16,232 nucleotides of DNA, taken from the NCBI GenBank assembly GCA_937967685.1, contig CALBTX010000172.1:1-16232 (forward strand). The letters run 5' to 3'. The position numbers and the translations under genes are program-made. Positions within the stretch are counted from its first letter, which is position 1. Every line of letters starts with the position of its first letter. The notes under the pieces are model-generated. The model had not been told where the DNA came from, ran no database searches, and was given only the letters and a program-made list of their open reading frames with translations. The DNA comes from an uncultured Bacillaceae bacterium. Lineage in GTDB: Bacteria; Bacillota; Bacilli; Caldalkalibacillales; Caldalkalibacillaceae. Shown one piece after another: positions 8,430-15,693 of this stretch.

Positions 8430-8464
8430 AGATATGAACGAAAGAAGACAAGGGAGGTTCGCCA

Positions 8465-8560
8465 ATGTTGCCCAAAAAATTGGTCAAAACGGTGATATAC
8501 ATTATGATTGCTGCTTTAGTATTGTCCACTTTGCTCATGGGGGCCAACTTCCTGATTTAA
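8465..8560 (+). CDS. prli42: Prli42-like stressosome-associated miniprotein
   Basis: A 31-codon gene: ATG at 8465-8467, TAA at 8558-8560, with ribosome-binding site GGGAGG (8452-8457) at 7 bases and its own sigma-A promoter. The peptide has a short basic head, MLPKKLVK, then one hydrophobic helix through YIMIAALVLSTLLMGANFLI to the end. This matches the size and layout of Prli42, the 31-residue Listeria membrane protein that anchors the stressosome (the RsbR/RsbS/RsbT stress sensor) and is conserved in Bacillales. The KK..K.V pattern, Y at 12 and LSTLL near the end support this. It is the only plus-strand intact gene in the window and ends 35 bases before the convergent lipB stop. Identification is by pattern only; an unrelated single-pass membrane peptide is possible. 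Confidence 0.8.
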   Translation: MLPKKLVKTVIYIMIAALVLSTLLMGANFLI

Positions 8561-8595
8561 GGATATGAATCGTGCTTTCAGCTTTAAGGAGATCA

Positions 8596-9285
8596 TCAAG
8601 AATGGTATGCATGCACCTCACATTGAAATTCATTCACAAACTGGTCAATGTATGCCTTGATCACTTTCCTCATTTCAATGTTTTTCCCGAGCAACTTTTC
8701 CATTGAAGTGACACCATACTCCCGAATTCCGCAGGGAATAATATATTCGAACATCGTTAAATCCGTATTGACATTCAAAGCAAAACCATGGCTTGTGATA
8801 AATGTTTTAGACAAGCGGCCCCGGTTAAATTTGACACCGATGGCCGCAATTTTTTCATCTTCCACCCAGACGCCTGTATAGGGAGGCTTTCTGCCAGCAT
8901 CAATCCCGAATTGAGCCAATGTGCCAATCAACGTTTCTTCCAATTTTCTCAAGTAAAGATGGGCATCATTTTTCCATTTTTTCAATCCGATGAGCGGATA
9001 GCCGACAAGCTGTCCCGGACCATGGTAGGTGATGTCTCCTCCCCGGTCGATTTCGGCCAGCTCAATCCCTTTTTGCCTGCATTGTTCCCTGGAAATCAAC
9101 AAATGTTCGTCACGTCCGCTGCGCCCGAACGTGTACACATGTTCATGTTCCAAAAGCAACAAAGACGGATGGCGCTTGCCTTCGTCAATTTCCCTCACCC
9201 ATTCTTTCTGCTTTGACCACATTGGGAAATATTTTTGTTTTCCAGCCAGAATATGAACATCGAGGATGTCTTCATTCCGGGTCAT
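8596..9285 (-). CDS. lipB: lipoyl(octanoyl) transferase
   Basis: A 229-residue LipB, which moves octanoate from acyl carrier protein to the lipoyl-domain lysine of E2 enzymes; LipA then adds sulphur. Diagnostic motifs: RGGDITYHGPGQLVGYPLI near 81-99, KIAAIGVK with the catalytic Lys at about 145, SHGFALNVN, and IPCGI with the catalytic Cys at about 185. Two ATGs stand in tandem (9286-9288 and 9283-9285). The second is 7 bases from GGGAGG and is preferred. It starts about 18 bases after the bkdB stop, so it belongs to the bkd operon and can activate the E2 made just before it. B. subtilis uses LipM/LipL instead, so a LipB here is a noteworthy lineage difference. No terminator is clear after it. 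Confidence 0.94.
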   Translation of the reverse strand: MTRNEDILDVHILAGKQKYFPMWSKQKEWVREIDEGKRHPSLLLLEHEHVYTFGRSGRDEHLLISREQCRQKGIELAEIDRGGDITYHGPGQLVGYPLIGLKKWKNDAHLYLRKLEETLIGTLAQFGIDAGRKPPYTGVWVEDEKIAAIGVKFNRGRLSKTFITSHGFALNVNTDLTMFEYIIPCGIREYGVTSMEKLLGKNIEMRKVIKAYIDQFVNEFQCEVHAYHS

Positions 9286-9303
9286 CATTTTTCCTCCCAG
9301 TCA

Positions 9304-10683
9304 CTAGTACAGGCCTGTTCCTTCACCGAAAGTTTCCACTTTTCTTTTCACGCTGTCCAGAAATCGGAGGACGATCAGGCCATCCAAGATGCGATGATCA
9401 AACGATAAACATAAGTTGACCATATGCCGAACGGCGATCATCCCGTCAATGATGACCGGACGCTGCACAATTTTCTCCACACTGATGATCGCTGCTTGAG
9501 GGTGATTGATCACCGGCTCGGACAAAACGGAACCAAATGTGCCGGTGTTGTTCACCGTAAATGTACCGCCTTGCACATCCTCTTGCCGCAAACGGCCCGT
9601 TTTTGTCCTGTGCACCAAATCATTAACGGCATGAGCCAAACCGGCTATGCTTTTTCGATCGGCTTGGTGAATCACGGGGACGTAAAGGGCTTCCTCCGTG
9701 GCCACGGCCACGGATATATTGATCGCTTTTTTCAAAACGATCTGATCTCCCGCCCACTGGGCATTCATTGGCGGATATTCTTTTAAGGCTTCGACAACGG
9801 CTTTAATGAAGAAAGGCAGGAAGGTGAGTGATATGCCCTCTTTACGTTTAAATGTATCCTTGATCTTGTCCCGATATTGTACCAGATTGGTCGCATCGAC
9901 TTCCACCATGGTCCAGGCATGAGGAATTTCCTGTTTGCTTTTGACCATTCTTTGGGCAATCGCTTTGCGAACGTTAGACACGCTCACAAGCTCATCCTCG
10001 TCAGAAAGCGAAGGCATTTTCTCCGAATCGATTGCACTCGGGGCGAACACTGCCTGCTTGAACTGTGCGCCTCTGGTCTGCGACGGTGTTTCGGTTTGCG
10101 GGCGATCGTCCCGGGCTGTGGCATGATGTGTTCCGGTCGACGGGTGACTGGCGTTGGATGCCGGATGATCTTCCTGAATCGGCAGCGGTTCTTTTTTGGG
10201 GACGGCACCCGATTCAATCAAGCGCAATAAATCTTTGCGCGTGATCCGCCCGCCTCGGCCCGTTCCTTGCACCCGCTCCAGATCAATCTCATGTTCCCGG
10301 GCTAATTTTAAGACGGCCGGTGAATATCTTTTTTTCATGTTTTCTGCTTTTGGTACGTCTTTATTCTGCCGTGTTTCAGTTTCTTCGACGCTGCCGTTTG
10401 CCTGATGGTTGCTTGGCTGATGGTTGCTTGGCTGATCCTCAACGCCCGCCTCAGCGATGGAACAAATGAATCCGCCGACCTCGACGGTTTCGCCTTCACG
10501 AGCGATGATCTCCGTAATCGTCCCTTCATAGGCTGAAGGCACTTCGGCGTTCACTTTATCGGTGGTTACTTCACAAAGCGTATCATACTTGCGGACAAAG
10601 TCCCCCTCTTTGACGAGCCATTGGTTGATCGTTCCTTCAGTGACACTTTCCCCAAGTTGGGGCATGGTTACTTTTGTCGCCAT
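9304..10683 (-). CDS. bkdB: branched-chain 2-oxoacid dehydrogenase E2 (dihydrolipoyl acyltransferase)
   Basis: A 459-residue E2 core that takes the acyl group from E1 on a lipoyl arm and hands it to CoA. Domain order: lipoyl domain 1-78 with the lipoylated Lys43 in TTDKVNAEV; linker about 80-118; peripheral subunit-binding domain about 119-157 (RYSPAVLKLAREHEIDL..VQGTGRGGRI); second linker rich in P, S, T, H; acyltransferase domain from about 235 with the catalytic FDHRILDG (His430, Asp434). The first linker holds a small QPSNH repeat. The protein is somewhat longer than the B. subtilis one because of its linkers. Start ATG 10681-10683 follows GGGGAGA; the frame to 10704 has no better site. 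Between bkdAB and lipB. Confidence 0.96.
   Translation of the reverse strand: MATKVTMPQLGESVTEGTINQWLVKEGDFVRKYDTLCEVTTDKVNAEVPSAYEGTITEIIAREGETVEVGGFICSIAEAGVEDQPSNHQPSNHQANGSVEETETRQNKDVPKAENMKKRYSPAVLKLAREHEIDLERVQGTGRGGRITRKDLLRLIESGAVPKKEPLPIQEDHPASNASHPSTGTHHATARDDRPQTETPSQTRGAQFKQAVFAPSAIDSEKMPSLSDEDELVSVSNVRKAIAQRMVKSKQEIPHAWTMVEVDATNLVQYRDKIKDTFKRKEGISLTFLPFFIKAVVEALKEYPPMNAQWAGDQIVLKKAINISVAVATEEALYVPVIHQADRKSIAGLAHAVNDLVHRTKTGRLRQEDVQGGTFTVNNTGTFGSVLSEPVINHPQAAIISVEKIVQRPVIIDGMIAVRHMVNLCLSFDHRILDGLIVLRFLDSVKRKVETFGEGTGLY
10403..10436. repeat. 15-bp tandem repeat in bkdB linker
   Basis: Two exact copies of a 15-base unit (10403-10417, 10418-10432) plus four bases of a third. They encode repeated QPSNH in the flexible linker after the lipoyl domain of E2. 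The unit is a multiple of three, so copy-number change would only lengthen or shorten the linker. Confidence 0.85.
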
Positions 10684-10698
10684 AAAATTCTCCCCTCT

Positions 10699-10746
10699 TA
10701 ACACTCCACCAGTATTAAAACATTCCGTCCGTATTAAAACTCCGCC
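10699..10746. repeat. imperfect tandem repeat between bkdAB and bkdB
   Basis: About three loose copies of a 16-20 base unit built on GG.GGA and GTTTTAATAC (minus strand) span the bkdAB stop codon and the gap before the bkdB ribosome-binding site. The first two copies share TTTTAATAC exactly. It looks like a small duplication that widened the spacer to about 50 bases; no function is apparent. Confidence 0.45.
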
Positions 10747-11717
10747 AGTTCTCGAATGGCGCGCTCAATTTGGTCTTTGTCAGGCATGAAAAATTTTTCC
10801 AATGGCAACGCATACGGCGCCGCCGGTATATCTGGAGCGGTCAGGCGCTGGATAGGCGCATCCAGTTCGAAAAAGGCTTTTTCGGCAATCACTGCAGCCA
10901 CTTCTCCCAGCAAACCGCCTTCCCGGTTATCTTCATTAAGGAGCAACACTTTACCGGTTTTAGCCGCTGCTTCAACGATCGCGTCCTGATCCAGAGGATA
11001 CAATGTTCTCAAATCAAGAATATGAGTGCTGATGTTTTCTTTGGCCAGTTTTTCTGCCGCTTCCAGAGCATGGTGCAGCATCAATCCATAGGAAATAACC
11101 GTGACATCTGTCCCTTCTCGTTTCACTTCCGCCTTACCGATCGGAACGGTATAATCTTCATCGGGAACTTCTCCTTTGATCAGCCGGTAACATCGTTTAT
11201 GTTCCAAAAACAGAATCGGATCGTCGCTGCGAATGGACGCCTTCAACAATCCCTTGACATCATAAGGTGTCGATGGCGCAACGATCTTCAAACCGGGGAC
11301 GCTGTTAAACATCGCTTCAATACTTTGGGAATGATACAACCCTCCATGAACGCCTGCGCCGTATGGGGCGCGAACGACCAGCGGACAGAACCAGTCATTG
11401 TTCGAACGGTAGCGCATTTTAGCCGCTTCATTGACGATTTGATTGATGGCCGTCATGATAAAATCGGCAAATTGCATTTCCGCCACCGGGCGCAGGCCAT
11501 ACAGAGAAGCGCCGACAGCCACACCGGCAATGGCGGATTCGGAAAGCGGCGTATCCAAAGCACGCGATTCGCCGAACTGTTCATACAATCCTTCCGTCGC
11601 CCGGAACACCCCACCTTTTTTACCGACATCTTCTCCCAGGACGAACACTTTCTCATCCCGTTCCATTTCTTCCCGCAAAGCGTGGTTGACGGCTTGGATA
11701 TAGGTGATCTCTGCCAC
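10734..11717 (-). CDS. bkdAB: branched-chain 2-oxoacid dehydrogenase E1 beta
   Basis: A 327-residue E1 beta subunit, which with E1 alpha forms the thiamine diphosphate heterotetramer that decarboxylates branched 2-oxoacids. It shows the family landmarks MAEITYIQAVNHAL, FVLGEDVGKKGGVFRATEGL, DTPLSESAIAGVAVGASLYGLRPVAEMQFADF and RAPYGAGVHGGLYHSQSIEA. The C-terminal transketolase half includes DLRTLYPLD and the end APYALPLEKFFMPD. The start is a GTG (11715-11717) that directly follows the bkdAA stop (TAAGTG, no gap), with the ribosome-binding site GGGGAGAGG inside the end of bkdAA. This means coupled translation and matched subunit amounts. Length is normal. Confidence 0.96.
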   Translation of the reverse strand: MAEITYIQAVNHALREEMERDEKVFVLGEDVGKKGGVFRATEGLYEQFGESRALDTPLSESAIAGVAVGASLYGLRPVAEMQFADFIMTAINQIVNEAAKMRYRSNNDWFCPLVVRAPYGAGVHGGLYHSQSIEAMFNSVPGLKIVAPSTPYDVKGLLKASIRSDDPILFLEHKRCYRLIKGEVPDEDYTVPIGKAEVKREGTDVTVISYGLMLHHALEAAEKLAKENISTHILDLRTLYPLDQDAIVEAAAKTGKVLLLNEDNREGGLLGEVAAVIAEKAFFELDAPIQRLTAPDIPAAPYALPLEKFFMPDKDQIERAIRELAEF

Positions 11718-12725
11718 TTACCTCTCCCCTTCCGTTTGGGCATACACATACTTGAGGGCATCTTCCGGAGCAGCAAACGGCGCCTTGTCGGCATACTCCG
11801 TCGCCTCATCCAGTTCTTCCCGTATGCTGTGTTTGATCTCCGCATCTGTTTCTTCGGTCAGCACACCGCAATCGAACAAGTACGTTCTGAACCGCTCCAA
11901 CGGATCTTGACTGCGCTCCCGGACGACTTCTTCCGGGTCCCGGTACGTTTTATCGTCGTCATCACTCGAATGTCCGGTAAAGCGATAACAAGTGGCTTCA
12001 ATGAGCGTCGGTCCTCCGCCGCTTCTGGCCCGGTCCACCGCTTCTTTGACGACCGCATACACCTCAAGGGGATCGGTGCCGTCGACTTTTTTTCCCGGCA
12101 TGCCGTACCCAACGGCCCGGTCAGCCACACTTTCTGAAGCCAGTTGCTTTGATAAAGGAACTGAAATGGCATATTTATTGTTCTGACAGAAGAAAATGAC
12201 AGGCAGTCGGTGGACGCCGGCGAAGTTCAATCCTTCATGAAAATCGCCTTGATTGCTTGAGCCTTCCCCAAAGCTGACGAATGCCACCAGATCTTCTCCT
12301 TCCATCTTGGCCGCCAAAGCGATCCCCGCGGCGTGGGGAACTTGTGTCGTCACGGGAGACGAGCCGCTGACAATGCGATGTTTTCTGGAACCGAAATGGC
12401 CTGCCAGCTGGCGGCCTCCGCTGTTCGGATCTTCCGCTTTGGCAAAGTTATGCAGCATGATGTCTTTGGTCGTCATCCCAAAGGTTAAAACCATGCCCAC
12501 ATCCCTGTAATATGGCAAAAGATAATCTTTGTTTCTATCTAAAGCGTAGCTCGCGCCCACTTGCGCCGCTTCCTGTCCTTGACACGAAACGACGAAAGGG
12601 ATTTTTCCACTCCGATTCAGGAGCCAGCATCTTTCATCAAATGTGCGCGCTTGAAGCATCGTCCTGTACATCTGCAAGACGTCGTTATCTGACAAACCGA
12701 TTGCTTGATGGCGGTTGTTCTTCAT
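11718..12725 (-). CDS. bkdAA: branched-chain 2-oxoacid dehydrogenase E1 alpha
   Basis: A 335-residue E1 alpha subunit carrying the thiamine diphosphate motif: GEGSSNQGDFHEGLNFA then PVIFFCQNNKYAIS. Other landmarks are MYRTMLQARTFDERCWLLNRSGKI, SCQGQEAAQVGASYAL, LPYYRDVGMVL, and GHSSDDDDKTYRDPEEV near the end. These fit the branched-chain type rather than pyruvate dehydrogenase. I choose the ATG at 12723-12725, eight bases after GGGAGGA; the frame to 12752 adds MPRRGRTYT without a ribosome site. It lies 42 bases after the lpdV stop and abuts bkdAB. Confidence 0.96.
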   Translation of the reverse strand: MKNNRHQAIGLSDNDVLQMYRTMLQARTFDERCWLLNRSGKIPFVVSCQGQEAAQVGASYALDRNKDYLLPYYRDVGMVLTFGMTTKDIMLHNFAKAEDPNSGGRQLAGHFGSRKHRIVSGSSPVTTQVPHAAGIALAAKMEGEDLVAFVSFGEGSSNQGDFHEGLNFAGVHRLPVIFFCQNNKYAISVPLSKQLASESVADRAVGYGMPGKKVDGTDPLEVYAVVKEAVDRARSGGGPTLIEATCYRFTGHSSDDDDKTYRDPEEVVRERSQDPLERFRTYLFDCGVLTEETDAEIKHSIREELDEATEYADKAPFAAPEDALKYVYAQTEGER

Positions 12726-12767
12726 TGTATAAGTCCTCCCCCGTCTAGGCATAGAGCAGATTGTCTT

Positions 12768-14192
12768 TCAAACATGGATAGCCAACCCATCGACGGCCAA
12801 TGCGGCTTCCCCGATGACCTCGGATAATGATGGATGGGGATGAATCGTGCGGCCTATTTCCCACGGCGTCGCATCCAGAACCATGGCGAGGCCGGCTTCG
12901 GAAATCATGTCCGTCACTCGGGCCCCAATCATATGTACGCCTAACAAATCGTCCGTATCCTCATCCATGATGATTTTGGCAAACCCGTCCGTTTCTCCTT
13001 CGATGAGCGCTTTGCCAACCGCCTTGAAAGGAAACTTGCCGATTTTCAGCCGAAAACCGCGTTCTCTCGCTTCTTCTTCCGTCAATCCGATGCTTGCCGC
13101 CTGCGGACGGCTGTAAATGCAACGCGGCAGATGAGCGTAATTCAGCGGTTCGGGAGCGGCCCCGGCCATATGCTCCACGGCAATGATGCCTTCATGTGCC
13201 GCGGCGTGTGCCAACTGCCATCCGCCGATTACATCACCAACGGCATAAATGTGCGCTTCATTCGTCACGCCGTATTCGTTCACTTGAATCGCTCCGTTAA
13301 CGAGACGAATGTCCGTATTTTCCAGCCCAATGTTTTCCACGTTTGGCTTCCGGCCGACAGAAATGAGCATTTTTTCCGCGGCCACCGTTTCACGCCGGTC
13401 CCGACAAAGCACTTCAACGCTGATATGACCGTCCTTTTTTAGCACAGTGTCTGTTTGAATGGCAGTGTTGGTCATGATTTTGACTTTCTTTCGTTTTAAT
13501 AAACGGGTCATCTCCCGACTGATATGTTCGTCTTCTGCAGGTAAAATACGCGGTTCCGACTCCAATACCGTCACTTGAACCCCGAAGTCGCTGAGCAATG
13601 AAGCCCATTCAATGCCGATGACCCCTCCGCCGACGATCAACATCGAGCGGGGCAAATCTTTCATGTCCAGCGCTTCATCACTCGTCAAAATATACGCTTC
13701 ATCCACCTCCAGGCCCGGAATCATTCGAGGTTTGGAGCCCGTGGCAATGAGTATGTTTTTGGGAACAAGCATCTCAGTTTCGGTTCCTTCCGAGGGCTCA
13801 ACAGATATCGTGCCCGCTGTCGGCGAAAAGATGGATGGACCCAAAATTCGGCCAAATCCATGGAAGACATCGATTTGATGCTGTTTCATGAGCTGTTGCA
13901 CACCGCCAAACAGTTGAGCGGTTATTTTTTGTTTGCGCTCCTGGATTTTGGCGAAATCGAGAGCAATGTTTGCGGCCGTCACCCCATACGCATCTCCGTT
14001 TTGAACGACAGAAAACACTTCCGCACTTTTTAAAAACGTTTTAGTCGGGATGCAGCCTTTGTGCAAACAGGTGCCTCCCAGTTTATCCGCTTCAACGACC
14101 GCTGTTTTTAATCCCAGCTGGGACGCGCGGATGGCCGCGACATAACCCCCGATTCCTCCTCCTAAAATGACGAGATCATATTCTTTAGCCAC
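12768..14192 (-). CDS. lpdV: dihydrolipoyl dehydrogenase (E3) of the Bkd complex
   Basis: A 474-residue flavoprotein that reoxidises the dihydrolipoyl arm of E2 with NAD+. It has the FAD motif ILGGGIGGYVAAIRASQ (9-25), the redox disulfide GGTCLHKGC (Cys42, Cys47), the NAD-binding IVGGGVIGIEWASLL, the second FAD contact IYAVGDVIGGWQLAHAA, and the dimer-interface active base HPHPSLSE (His453, Glu458). I place the start at the GTG at 14190-14192, giving MAKEYDLVILGGG as in LpdV; AAGGGGGAGG lies 4 bases upstream of it. The frame back to 14258 would add 22 residues unlike the family and would cover a promoter-proximal repeat. It is the first gene of the lpdV-bkdAA-bkdAB-bkdB-lipB operon. A second E3 for pyruvate dehydrogenase probably exists elsewhere. 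Confidence 0.94.
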   Translation of the reverse strand: MAKEYDLVILGGGIGGYVAAIRASQLGLKTAVVEADKLGGTCLHKGCIPTKTFLKSAEVFSVVQNGDAYGVTAANIALDFAKIQERKQKITAQLFGGVQQLMKQHQIDVFHGFGRILGPSIFSPTAGTISVEPSEGTETEMLVPKNILIATGSKPRMIPGLEVDEAYILTSDEALDMKDLPRSMLIVGGGVIGIEWASLLSDFGVQVTVLESEPRILPAEDEHISREMTRLLKRKKVKIMTNTAIQTDTVLKKDGHISVEVLCRDRRETVAAEKMLISVGRKPNVENIGLENTDIRLVNGAIQVNEYGVTNEAHIYAVGDVIGGWQLAHAAAHEGIIAVEHMAGAAPEPLNYAHLPRCIYSRPQAASIGLTEEEARERGFRLKIGKFPFKAVGKALIEGETDGFAKIIMDEDTDDLLGVHMIGARVTDMISEAGLAMVLDATPWEIGRTIHPHPSLSEVIGEAALAVDGLAIHV

Positions 14193-14253
14193 AAAGCCTC
14201 CCCCTTCGTTGTGCTGACTGACCTCACCGGCTTCCTGTGTCTGCTTCCTCATG

Positions 14254-14294
14254 ACCACTTATACTCGATACGATTATAACCACTTATATTCGAT
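14254..14294. repeat. 16-bp direct repeat around the lpdV promoter
   Basis: Two 16-base copies on the minus strand, ATCGAATATAAGTGGT (14279-14294) and ATCGAGTATAAGTGGT (14254-14269), differ at one base and have a 25-base period. A perfect TATAAT lies between them. They could be tandem regulator sites, or a chance duplication. Confidence 0.7.
14273..14278 (-). promoter_or_regulatory. putative -10 box of the lpdV-bkd-lipB operon
   Basis: TATAAT on the minus strand, about 80 bases before the lpdV start. No good -35 box lies 16-19 bases upstream (CAGTGT and neighbours are poor), so the promoter may need an activator. No -24/-12 sigma-L (sigma-54) elements, such as drive bkd in B. subtilis, were found here by eye. 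Confidence 0.5.
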
Positions 14295-14344
14295 GACACT
14301 GACATTTTATCATCTATCACAATTAGCTGCTATTATGACCAGGT

Positions 14345-14383
14345 AAAAAAGCCTGCCCATTCTACTTCTCTGTAGCACAGGCT
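14345..14383 (-). terminator. rho-independent terminator after bcd
   Basis: Minus strand: AGCCTG (14383-14378) pairs with CAGGCT (14355-14350), with an inner CTAC/GTAG stem, followed by a run of six T including the last stem base. It lies 21 bases past the bcd stop and would separate bcd from the lpdV operon. Confidence 0.75.
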
Positions 14384-14404
14384 AACTCCTGCCGAATATG
14401 AAAA

Positions 14405-15502
14405 TTAATTTTTTTCTTTTAATCTATGTTTCGGATGAAGTAAAAAAGTGCTGCCTATGTTTTGTATCGTGTTGATGCGTTCCTCAGCCAGCCGGTCAGC
14501 CGCCAAAGACGTCGGTATATTCTTCCTCTTGGAAATTTCAAACACTTGCTCTATGTTGTGATAGATTCCCTTCACTTTTTTCAGTACGCGATCCCGGTTA
14601 TACCCTTGCAGTTCATCGGCAACATGGATCACGCCTCCGGCATTGATGACGTAATCCGGCGCATAAAAAAAGCCCATTTCGTGCAACTTTTCCCCGTGTC
14701 GCGCCTCTTGCAAGACGTTGTTGGCTGCCCCGGCAATCGCTCTCGCTTTCAATTTCGGAATGGTTTCATCGTTCAAAACGCCGCCCAGAGCGTTGGGAGA
14801 AAATATATCACAGTCCACCTCATAGATGTCATCCGCTTCAACGGCTTTGGCCCCGAATTTCTCCACGGCCCGTTTGACAGACGGTTTATGTATATCGGTG
14901 ACGATCAGCCGCGCCCCTTCCTCATACAAATAGCGGCACAAGTTGAATGCGACATTTCCCATCCCTTGAACGGCGATGGTTTTTCCCTCTAAAGCATCAT
15001 CTCCCCAAGCCTGTTTGGCCGTCGCCTTCATGCCCATGTATACGCCGTAGGCCGTCACCGGAGCCGGATTGCCGCCGCCGCCAAATTCCGGTGAAACACC
15101 GGTCACATAATCCGTCTCTTGCTGTATGATGTCCATATCTTCTTCAGAAGTTCCCACGTCTTCGGCGGTAATATATCGACCGTTCAATCCTTGCACATAA
15201 CGGCCGAACGCTCGAAACAAAGCTTCGCTTTTATCCTTGTTCGGATCACCCAAAATGACGGCTTTCCCGCCTCCAAAATTAAGGCCGGCGACAGCGGCTT
15301 TATACGTCATCCCCCGCGCCAGGCGCAACACATCAACGATCGCGTCCTGTTCGGTGGCGTAAGACCACATCCGACAACCGCCCAAAGCCGGACCGAGCGT
15401 CGTATTATGAATACAAATGATCGCCCTTAATCCCGAATCCCGATCTTGACAAAAAATTAACTGTTCATAATCATCATCCTGCAGATGCTCAAACAGACTC
15501 AC
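14405..15502 (-). CDS. bcd: leucine (branched-chain amino acid) dehydrogenase
   Basis: A 365-residue NAD-dependent leucine dehydrogenase that deaminates leucine, valine and isoleucine to the 2-oxoacids used by the Bkd complex. It opens with MSLFEHLQDDDYEQLIFCQD and has GPALGGCRMW, GMTYKAAVAGLNFGGGKAV with Lys68 and Lys80 in the same positions as in the Bacillus enzyme, DVGTSEEDMD, and the Rossmann loop VQGMGNVAFNL. The start is GTG (15500-15502) after AAGGGGG at seven bases. It has its own promoter and a terminator follows, so it is likely a single-gene unit. In B. subtilis bcd lies between ptb and buk; here neither is beside it: lpdV follows directly and an insertion-element remnant lies upstream. 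Confidence 0.97.
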   Translation of the reverse strand: MSLFEHLQDDDYEQLIFCQDRDSGLRAIICIHNTTLGPALGGCRMWSYATEQDAIVDVLRLARGMTYKAAVAGLNFGGGKAVILGDPNKDKSEALFRAFGRYVQGLNGRYITAEDVGTSEEDMDIIQQETDYVTGVSPEFGGGGNPAPVTAYGVYMGMKATAKQAWGDDALEGKTIAVQGMGNVAFNLCRYLYEEGARLIVTDIHKPSVKRAVEKFGAKAVEADDIYEVDCDIFSPNALGGVLNDETIPKLKARAIAGAANNVLQEARHGEKLHEMGFFYAPDYVINAGGVIHVADELQGYNRDRVLKKVKGIYHNIEQVFEISKRKNIPTSLAADRLAEERINTIQNIGSTFLLHPKHRLKEKN

Positions 15503-15535
15503 GGCGGATCCCCCTTCACACTATCCTTTCGATCT

Positions 15536-15564
15536 ATTGTAGACGTCTTGTCTTCTGAGGGCAA
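15536..15564 (-). promoter_or_regulatory. sigma-A promoter of bcd
   Basis: TTGCCC (15559-15564), 17 bases, TACAAT (15536-15541) on the minus strand. The transcript would start about 28 bases before the bcd GTG. The insertion-element end lies only about 20 bases upstream of the -35 box, so any original upstream control region has been cut off. Confidence 0.65.
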
Positions 15565-15582
15565 ATTTTTCACTTTGGCAAA

Positions 15583-15610
15583 GTTAAGTCCGTATAATTG
15601 TGTAAAATGG
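15583..15610 (+). mobile_element. left terminal end of an IS256-family element
   Basis: The stretch AAGTCCGTATAATTGTG followed by TAAAA resembles, as I recall it, the inverted-repeat end of IS256. It is placed about 85 bases before the transposase start, as expected. The exact outer boundary cannot be fixed, and no right end or target duplication is seen in the window. Confidence 0.6.
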
Positions 15611-15693
15611 ATTCCTGTAAAATAAAGGACATTCAAAATCCTCGGTTAGAATGAAGTTGTTGGGACTACATTCTAGAGAGGAGAAATTTTGAA

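Noticed and set aside
8561..8595. Bidirectional terminator between prli42-like and lipB
   Set aside because: No stable hairpin with a T-run is visible in the 35-base convergent gap.
10770..12137. 455-codon plus-strand frame across bkdAB and bkdAA
   Set aside because: Antisense shadow across two well-supported genes; its translation resembles no known family and is rich in H, R and F, typical of such shadows.
14193..14258. Longer N-terminus of LpdV from a GTG at 14258
   Set aside because: The added residues are unlike E3 enzymes and cover a direct repeat; GTG at 14192 gives the usual MAKEYD start and 474 residues.
14259..14404. Sigma-54 (SigL) promoter for the bkd operon as in B. subtilis
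   Set aside because: No TGGCAC-N5-TTGC pattern could be found here or upstream of bcd; sigma-A-like elements are present instead.
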